From Lewinellaceae bacterium (GTDB lineage: Bacteria > Bacteroidota > Bacteroidia > Chitinophagales > Saprospiraceae), in NCBI GenBank assembly GCA_020636405.1, contig JACJXW010000004.1, forward strand, positions 2,468,001 to 2,532,000: a stretch of DNA of 64,000 nt, written 5' to 3'. Positions 60,001 to 64,000 of the stretch are shown one piece after another. Numbering within the stretch: the first letter of the stretch is position 1; each line of letters opens with the position of its first letter. The notes beneath the pieces are model-generated. The model made no database searches. It saw only the letters and a list, made by a program, of their open reading frames with translations, and had not been told where the DNA came from. Made by a program: the position numbers and the translations under genes.

Positions 60001-61158
60001 CGCTCCTAATCCGGAGCAGTACCCCAAACCCAGCTGGATCAACCGAAACCAGAGCCCACCGAGAGAATCCTCCAGGACGCGATGGGTATAGTTCATATAG
60101 CTGTGCAGGCCGGGGTCGATCTGATAGAATGGGAATTTTTGCAGCTCGAAATTCAGCCGGTGTATCCCGGCCATCGTTCCCACCCATAAATTGCCGAAAC
60201 GATCAAACCTCAGCGCTCGGATGTAGTCGAAAAATATACTGGATGGTTTGTCGGGCCTCAAGGGGACAGGTACATAGCCGCCCTTTTCCGGCTTCAGCAG
60301 GCCCCGGTCCTTACTGCCCAGCCAAACCTCATTCTTTTTGCCAATGAGCAATCTATGAATGATCTTGCCCGCCTTTGCCGGCAGCTCTATTTTTGAAAAA
60401 ACCTTGTTCCCGGCCCGGAATACCCAGAGGCCTTCCGTAGTGGCCAGCCAAAGGCTGTCTCCCATTCCCTGTGCGGCATCCAGAATTCGAAAGGAAGCCT
60501 GTACGCTCGGGTAGGCCTTCGGCAAATGCTGTTTTGAGGAAAGGCCTGGGCCTACTTCCCAAAGCCCGCTGGTGGTGGCGGCAAAGATCCCGCCGCTTTG
60601 ATTTTCCACGATCGCGGTAACGCCCACCTTTTCCTGCCACCTGGCTTCTATGGCAATGCCTTCTACCACCCGGAATTCATCTGCTTCCGGGGCCTCCATT
60701 ACCAACAACTGCTCTTTGCCTCCGATCCAGATCCGGCCGGCCTTATCCTGATGGAGCGAGAAAATATCGCTCTTGTTCCGCTGGTTATCCAAAGCAGGGA
60801 TGGGGTGGTGGAAAAGCTTGTCGGTTGCCCTTTCGTAGTGAAACAGGCCATTGGAAGCGCCGATCCATATCCGGCCGCCGGCGTCTTCGAGCAAAGCGTG
60901 AACCCTTCCCATTGAAGTTGGAGTAGAATCGCCTTTCAGCGGGTGGTATGGCAGGATGGAATAGCCGTCATACCGGTACAAGGTGTTCCCTCCGATCCAG
61001 ATAAAGCCAAAGCGGTCCTCCAGGAACGCATTGGCGCTCTGGTTTCCCATATTTTCGGAGATGTATTGCCGGGAGAGGGCCATGGACTGGGCATGGGGCA
61101 GTGAAGGCAACAGAAAAACAAAGGAAAAAATGATAAGAGTGGGGTAACAGCGTTTCAT
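57001..61158 (-). CDS. Hybrid two-component system regulator (one-protein sensor, kinase, receiver and AraC output)
   Basis: A 1,385-residue membrane regulator. Domains in order: signal peptide, two reg_prop seven-bladed propellers (about residues 25-690), a Y_Y_Y domain, one transmembrane helix, HisKA with THEFRTPLTIIL (phospho-His codon at 58657-58659), HATPase, a receiver with VSDVMMPGIDG, and an AraC-type HTH (57290-57010, FNNANYFSRVFSEEFGMSPTEYRER). In Bacteroidota these sense glycan fragments, but no polysaccharide-utilisation locus is adjacent. The start at 61158 gives the signal peptide MKRCYPTLIIFSFVFLLP. The ATP lid carries a repeat-derived insert (58020-58145), described separately. 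Confidence 0.93.
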   Translation of the reverse strand: MKRCYPTLIIFSFVFLLPSLPHAQSMALSRQYISENMGNQSANAFLEDRFGFIWIGGNTLYRYDGYSILPYHPLKGDSTPTSMGRVHALLEDAGGRIWIGASNGLFHYERATDKLFHHPIPALDNQRNKSDIFSLHQDKAGRIWIGGKEQLLVMEAPEADEFRVVEGIAIEARWQEKVGVTAIVENQSGGIFAATTSGLWEVGPGLSSKQHLPKAYPSVQASFRILDAAQGMGDSLWLATTEGLWVFRAGNKVFSKIELPAKAGKIIHRLLIGKKNEVWLGSKDRGLLKPEKGGYVPVPLRPDKPSSIFFDYIRALRFDRFGNLWVGTMAGIHRLNFELQKFPFYQIDPGLHSYMNYTHRVLEDSLGGLWFRLIQLGLGYCSGLGAELEVLLQPESHAEIEEVKNFCLDADGNVWVITLTNGLYKFERGRKNYEHIPLGEIMKQANALSILADQKDDRYLWFSSRLGLCRVDRFSYQLEWFDPKEALPWLDDHFVGGIAQSENGHIWCAVRSERGVHTIPFDRRNKKFIAEPNNPVHSSSATNRRNYHLMPVPDNKLWVGTDNGVMVIDADDGSFKRLLPEEGFPLKNVLSIRPDKEGNIWFTGDSNRICRFDGRQYDCYTAPDHIGHFNYNSATLGKDGRITFGGANGIYSFYPDEIVFEQDTTKPEVYLTNFKVFNRKRHLNKGYELVEDITLPYKENVFTFEFAGLHFTRPERIKYRYRLEGFDEDWTEADSKERTATYTNLSPGAYTFAAQASTADGAWPAGERGLRIELTVLPPWYRSWWAYGLYLLAISGLLLGARSYEIRRQLAKAEARQYKELDDFKSRFYTNITHEFRTPLTIILGMAKKMKTDPQKWLDEGIHMIQRNGQSLLRLVNQMLDLSKLESGKLKLNPVQGDVIPYLRYIFESFYSYAEAEDIRLHFRSEPETLVMDYDPDQLMNIVSNLLSNAVKFTGKGGEVKFEVGSRKSERPPTSHFLHLSIQDTGIGIPEEELPFIFDRFYSPTPSPKRREVPAEGPFEASTCGDSSPLGGGTERAFPSLLGGDRGGLDLAAAGIGLALVKELVKLMAGKIEVKSTVGEGSEFIVCLPIRREAPPIKSREWSIATPPFSLSPEDFQPKAPPETGSDGNRPTALIVEDNADVIRYLIFCLEGEYQLEVAQNGREGIDKALDLVPEIIVSDVMMPGIDGYELCDTLKRDIRTSHIPIVLLTAKADKDSRISGLRKGADAYLAKPFHEEELLARLSNLLELRRNLQKKYRSADFLMDDREKAPEGPGHSLEEDFLRDFYHKVEEHLTDYDLDVSKLCRLMAMSRTQLYRKLIALTGMSANKFIRAVRLKKARELLRSTNLTIMEVAYDSGFNNANYFSRVFSEEFGMSPTEYRERLN
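58020..58145 (-). repeat. In-frame G/C-rich palindromic repeat insert within the hybrid histidine kinase
   Basis: Three hairpin units, CTCCC/GGGAG (58026-58042), CCTCCCC/GGGGAGG (58061-58079) and TCCCTCC/GGGGGATGG (58124-58142), lie inside the kinase frame. They encode about 40 extra residues rich in Ser, Pro and Gly (SPTPSPKRREVPAEG, then SSPLGGG, SLLGGDRGG) between the F-box FDRFYS and the G2 box AAGIGLALVKELV. Normal kinases have about ten residues here. The same repeat type, CCCCTTAATCCCCTAAAGGGG, occurs outside genes at 62935-62957. Confidence 0.72.
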
Positions 61159-61335
61159 TGTTTGGGTTTTTTGGACTGCAGGCAAGCCGGCAGTGGTGTA
61201 ATTTCTCTTATCAAATATAAGTAATTTTGACGCATAAGGCATGGAACAGCCGGGGCGGGAAATAACCGGATTCTTTTCCAACTGGACAGTCTAACCATAC
61301 CCCCATGTAGCTACGAAACCATTTTTCATGGGAAT

Positions 61336-61374
61336 TTTCCAAGGGCCCTTATGACATAGGGGCCCAACTGGAAA
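61336..61374. other. Hairpin in the gap upstream of the hybrid regulator
   Basis: TTTCCA (61336-61341) and GGGCCC (61343-61348) pair with GGGCCC (61360-61365) and TGGAAA (61369-61374) around an 11-base loop. No T-run follows, so it is more likely an operator or folded RNA than a terminator. The remainder of 61159-61453 shows no gene and no clear promoter. Confidence 0.5.
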
Positions 61375-61453
61375 TCGCACCCCGCTGAGGAGTGGGCCGG
61401 GAATGGCGGAATGGGGTTAACCTCCGATAGTAGGCCTTATCCTAACTCCCTGT

Positions 61454-62686
61454 TTGTTTGTCCATATGCTCATTTCATTTTCGCTTTTTGTTTTTTCATA
61501 CATTCATTTGGGTAATTCATCCCGCATCTTCCGCACCATCGACGGAGGGCAGAGTTTCGAGCAGTTCCACCCCTCTTTTCCGGACTCCAATTTTGTAAGC
61601 CACTCCGTGTTTGCCCTTTCCCGGGAGGTGGCCTGGGTGGCCAGGTGGCAGGTCAATATCCTGCCGGCGAAGGTGGTCAAAACGGAAGCCGGCGGGCAAA
61701 GCTGGGTTGAGCAAAGCTTCGATACCTATGGATTTACGGAGGTGTTTGGGCTGCATTTTTTCGATGAATGGGATGGTTTCGCTTTTGGAAAGGCCAACGC
61801 CGACGGAGGAGAACGGCTCTATTTTTTCCTGACCAAGGATGGTGGAACGCATTGGGCCCGGGTGGAAGAATTTCCCGTCGAGTTGAATGAAGTTCAAATG
61901 ATCTTTAATGTGGGCTCCAATTTTGCGGTGGTTGGAAACCGGATCTATATCCCGACTTCCTTCGGGCGCCTGCTGGTATCGGAAGGCCGCGGGTTGAGCT
62001 GGAGCATCCACACAACCCCGGTGGCCAACCTGCGGCCTACCAACGCTGTAGCCTTCCGGGATTCCCTGCACGGCCTGCTGCTGGCGGCAAGCGGGGCCGA
62101 CGGGGCGCCCTTCCACCCGGCAGGCCCCAGTGGATTCAGGACCCAGGATGGAGGCTTGTCCTGGACGCCGATCCGGGTACCGAAAGACCTGGAAACCGTC
62201 AGTTATGTGCCTGGCTCCGGAGGCGTGTATATGGGAACCCGCGGATACCTGGGGGAACTGTACTACTACATTTCTAAGGATGACGGCAACAGCTGGCAAG
62301 AGTTCAGTTCTGAATCACTCCGAAATATACAGTTTACCGCCGCCGGGAGCGGCTGGGCAGTGGGGCGTTCCGATAGAGGCGCCTTGTACCGATGGGAAGG
62401 GCCTCCACTTGCCGCTGCCCTGGCGAGCGAACCGGTTCAGGCCTTGCCTTATTACGAAGGGTTCGAAAATGGCCATCCGCAGGATTATTACATCGAAGCA
62501 ATGGGGGCCACTACCGATTTCGAACATGTGCTCGGATACTACCTCGAAACCCTGGGGGTTCCGGAACATGGAGGTTTTGCGGGCATAATGTTCAACAACT
62601 ACTTCAGCATAACGCATTTTTGGAGCAGGCCTGCGCCATTTGGCGCGGGCTGCTTCGTTTGCGATATGGGCTTCAACTGGCCGTAA
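61454..62686 (+). CDS. BNR/sortilin-type beta-propeller protein, probably truncated at both ends
   Basis: A 410-residue protein with several Asp-box (BNR) repeats: FRTIDGGQSFEQ, VKTEAGGQSWVEQ, FLTKDGGTHWARV, LVSEGRGLSWSI, FRTQDGGLSWTPI and ISKDDGNSWQEF. It resembles VPS10/sortilin or YCF48-like propellers that Bacteroidota secrete. The first box appears within 30 residues of the start, with no proper signal peptide, and the C-terminus stops soon after LPYYEGFENG, where secreted relatives carry a longer domain and a sorting signal. I think it is a remnant of a longer gene. It could still be translated. Confidence 0.55.
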   Translation: MFVHMLISFSLFVFSYIHLGNSSRIFRTIDGGQSFEQFHPSFPDSNFVSHSVFALSREVAWVARWQVNILPAKVVKTEAGGQSWVEQSFDTYGFTEVFGLHFFDEWDGFAFGKANADGGERLYFFLTKDGGTHWARVEEFPVELNEVQMIFNVGSNFAVVGNRIYIPTSFGRLLVSEGRGLSWSIHTTPVANLRPTNAVAFRDSLHGLLLAASGADGAPFHPAGPSGFRTQDGGLSWTPIRVPKDLETVSYVPGSGGVYMGTRGYLGELYYYISKDDGNSWQEFSSESLRNIQFTAAGSGWAVGRSDRGALYRWEGPPLAAALASEPVQALPYYEGFENGHPQDYYIEAMGATTDFEHVLGYYLETLGVPEHGGFAGIMFNNYFSITHFWSRPAPFGAGCFVCDMGFNWP

Positions 62687-63035
62687 GATGTTTTAGAGCG
62701 GGAGGCAACGATATTATCCAATGCGGGGCTGATGTGGAAGGCCTCACCTTAGGTTGTTTTTATGCTTGCTCTTCAGCAAATAATTACAAAAAATTCATAT
62801 CTTGCCCATCCTTCTGAAAATTTACTGCCCTTAAACGAAACAGCCTCTGAGTACCTGGGATATTCATTTCTGCTTTATCTCCTCCGTTATCAACTATACT
62901 CAACGGCAATAGGTTTTGTGCATTAGCCTGCCCCGCCCCTTAATCCCCTAAAGGGGCCCAACGCACAAATGCACAAAACCTATTGCAACACAGTATAAAC
63001 AGATTCATTCTCATACATCCCAATCCACAGCCACT
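62687..63035. other. Intergenic gap holding a composite inverted repeat
   Basis: Apart from the inverted repeat at 62907-62985 nothing is recognised. No gene, clear promoter box or T-tracted terminator is seen between the truncated propeller gene and the secreted protein. Confidence 0.5.
62907..62985. repeat. 18-base perfect inverted repeat enclosing a C/G-rich hairpin
   Basis: CAATAGGTTTTGTGCATT (62907-62924) is repeated inverted at 62968-62985. Between them lies GCCCCTT and AAGGGGC (62935-62957), a smaller palindrome of the type that is inserted in the hybrid kinase gene. No transposase or target-site duplication is evident. Confidence 0.8.
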
Positions 63036-64000
63036 ATGCGACCCATTAAAGCTTTGTTTTGCATTGCGTTCATGCTATTCACAGCCTCACTACTGCCTGC
63101 CCAGGCGCCCACCGTTCAGGACTGCCTGGGGGCAATTCCCATCTGCCAGCCGGTGTACACCGAAAACCAGGTGCTGCCCGGGGGCGGCAATTATCCCAAT
63201 GAGGTCAACTCCTTCATCAGCTGCCTCGACGGCGAGGATTATTCCATCTGGTATACTTTTACCGTTCACGAGTCGGGCGATTTTGGTTTCGTGCTCACTC
63301 CCAATAATTCCCTCGACGATTACGACTGGGCGCTGTTCAACATCACCAATGCAGACTGCGACGACATCTACAACAACTCCAGCCTCCTGGTCAGCTGCAA
63401 TGCTGCCGGAGGCACCGCTTTCAACCCCAATGCCTGTAGCGGCCCCACCGGCGCTACCGGCGCCTCTTCCTACGACATTCAGGGTGCGGGCTGTTTTTCC
63501 AACCCTCCCGGCTTTAGCGATGGCTTTTCTCCTTTCAACGACCTGATCCCCGTCACAGCAGGCAACACCTATGTGCTGATGGTTTCCAACTGGTCAGCCT
63601 CCACTTCCGGGTATTCCATCGACTTCGGTATTTCCGACGTCAATATCTTCGACTTCGAAGCGCCCGAGCTGGATGAACTCAACCTGCCCTCTTCCTGCAA
63701 CGATAATTCCATCACCTTTACCTTCAGCGAGAACGTCGACTGCAGCACCATCTCGGAGGCCAATTTCACCCTCACCGGCCCGGGAGGAGAAAGTTATTCC
63801 ATTGCCCTGGCCTCCACCATCTGCGATGCCGGTGGAGAGTACCACGACGCTTTTACCTTGTCCGTTTCACCGGCATTGGTGGATTCGGGTATGTATACGC
63901 TGGAAGTGATCTCCGAAGCACCCAGTCCGGTTACCGACGTGTGCGGCAACCCCTTGGCGTCCAGCAGCCATCCTTTCCTGCTGAATTCTCCCGGCTTGCC
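63036..64000 (+). CDS. Large secreted protein with beta-sandwich repeats, cut by window edge
   Basis: The open frame runs from the ATG at 63036 to the window end (about 321 codons). The signal peptide MRPIKALFCIAFMLFTASLLPAQA is followed by PTVQDCLGAIPICQPVY, typical of the start of gliding-motility-type or adhesin-like proteins of Bacteroidota. Later segments include DYSIWYTFTVHESGDFGFVL-like lines and an Ig-like part (ANFTLTGPGGESYSIALAS, with paired Cys), resembling large type IX-secreted adhesins. The C-terminal sorting domain should lie beyond the window. Confidence 0.78.
   Translation, partial: MRPIKALFCIAFMLFTASLLPAQAPTVQDCLGAIPICQPVYTENQVLPGGGNYPNEVNSFISCLDGEDYSIWYTFTVHESGDFGFVLTPNNSLDDYDWALFNITNADCDDIYNNSSLLVSCNAAGGTAFNPNACSGPTGATGASSYDIQGAGCFSNPPGFSDGFSPFNDLIPVTAGNTYVLMVSNWSASTSGYSIDFGISDVNIFDFEAPELDELNLPSSCNDNSITFTFSENVDCSTISEANFTLTGPGGESYSIALASTICDAGGEYHDAFTLSVSPALVDSGMYTLEVISEAPSPVTDVCGNPLASSSHPFLLNSPGL

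Noticed and set aside
1..64000. tRNA, rRNA, CRISPR arrays, integrases and complete insertion sequences
   Set aside because: I looked for tRNA T-loop and CCA-end patterns, evenly spaced direct repeats and transposase motifs by eye and found none; a dedicated tRNA and IS search would be decisive.

Overview
The window looks like a chromosomal piece of a Bacteroidota bacterium, most likely of the Saprospirales (Lewinella/Haliscomenobacter/Phaeodactylibacter-like). The signs are: Bacteroidota-type promoters (a TAnnTTTG -7 box, often with TTG or TTTG 19-20 bases upstream); a TonB-dependent receptor with STN and carboxypeptidase-regulatory domains paired with a DUF4249 lipoprotein; a one-protein hybrid two-component regulator; lipoproteins with short lipoboxes; and a large secreted protein at the right edge. 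Shine-Dalgarno signals are weak throughout. I see no tRNA, rRNA, CRISPR array, prophage or complete insertion sequence.

Layout. 1-12.8 kb is mostly housekeeping and envelope: Kdo transferase (partial), a surface protein, RfbB, a DUF502 membrane protein, a cNMP/CBS/nucleotidyltransferase protein, an RluA-type pseudouridine synthase, an acyltransferase, an M28 peptidase, an HI0933-type flavoprotein and a methyltransferase. 12.8-18.2 kb holds a rhodanese, Ada, a cysteine-dioxygenase/methyltransferase fusion and, divergent from it, a thioredoxin-YeeE-YeeE operon. 18.2-28 kb has a porin, an M23-like lipoprotein, a stand-alone SecD P1-type protein, an ArsA-type ATPase, a DUF255 thioredoxin-fold protein, an OmpA-type lipoprotein and a DUF3365 haem protein. 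28-32.5 kb carries two CstB-like persulfide dioxygenase-rhodanese proteins around a CBS-pair protein and a coiled-coil protein. 32.9-44.2 kb has a membrane TIR protein, a two-component pair, MetG, a decayed Rpn-type gene, a DUF1015 protein, an amidohydrolase and a ferritin-like DUF2202 protein. 44.2-49.8 kb is a TonB receptor operon. 50-56.7 kb has a TolC-like protein, a haem-binding protein, AceK, a CpcT-like protein and a DUF1641-sulfide:quinone oxidoreductase operon. 57-64 kb has the hybrid regulator, a probably decayed beta-propeller gene and a secreted protein that runs off the window.

The most striking feature is a sulfur regulon. Six promoters, for the rhodanese, the thiol dioxygenase fusion, thioredoxin-YeeE, both persulfide dioxygenases and (with a degenerate site) the DUF2202 protein, carry a CRP/FNR-family palindrome (GTGA-N6-TCAC). 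Its centre lies exactly 36.5 bases from the end of the -7 box in every case, as expected for class II activation. The second persulfide dioxygenase has an additional promoter with TTGAC-N4-GTCAC sites at the same distance. The sulfide:quinone oxidoreductase operon instead has its -7 box inside an ATTC-N8-GAAT palindrome, the form of a persulfide-sensing SqrR/BigR site. Together these genes could take sulfide to persulfide (SQR), then to sulfite or thiosulfate (persulfide dioxygenase plus rhodanese), and move or reduce sulfur species (YeeE, thioredoxin).

A second theme is small repeats: GCATTCGTGT-like arrays at the kdtA and metG starts, a 14-base tandem array, an 18-base inverted repeat around a CCCCT/AGGGG hairpin, and a G/C-rich palindromic repeat inserted in frame in the ATP lid of the hybrid histidine kinase.
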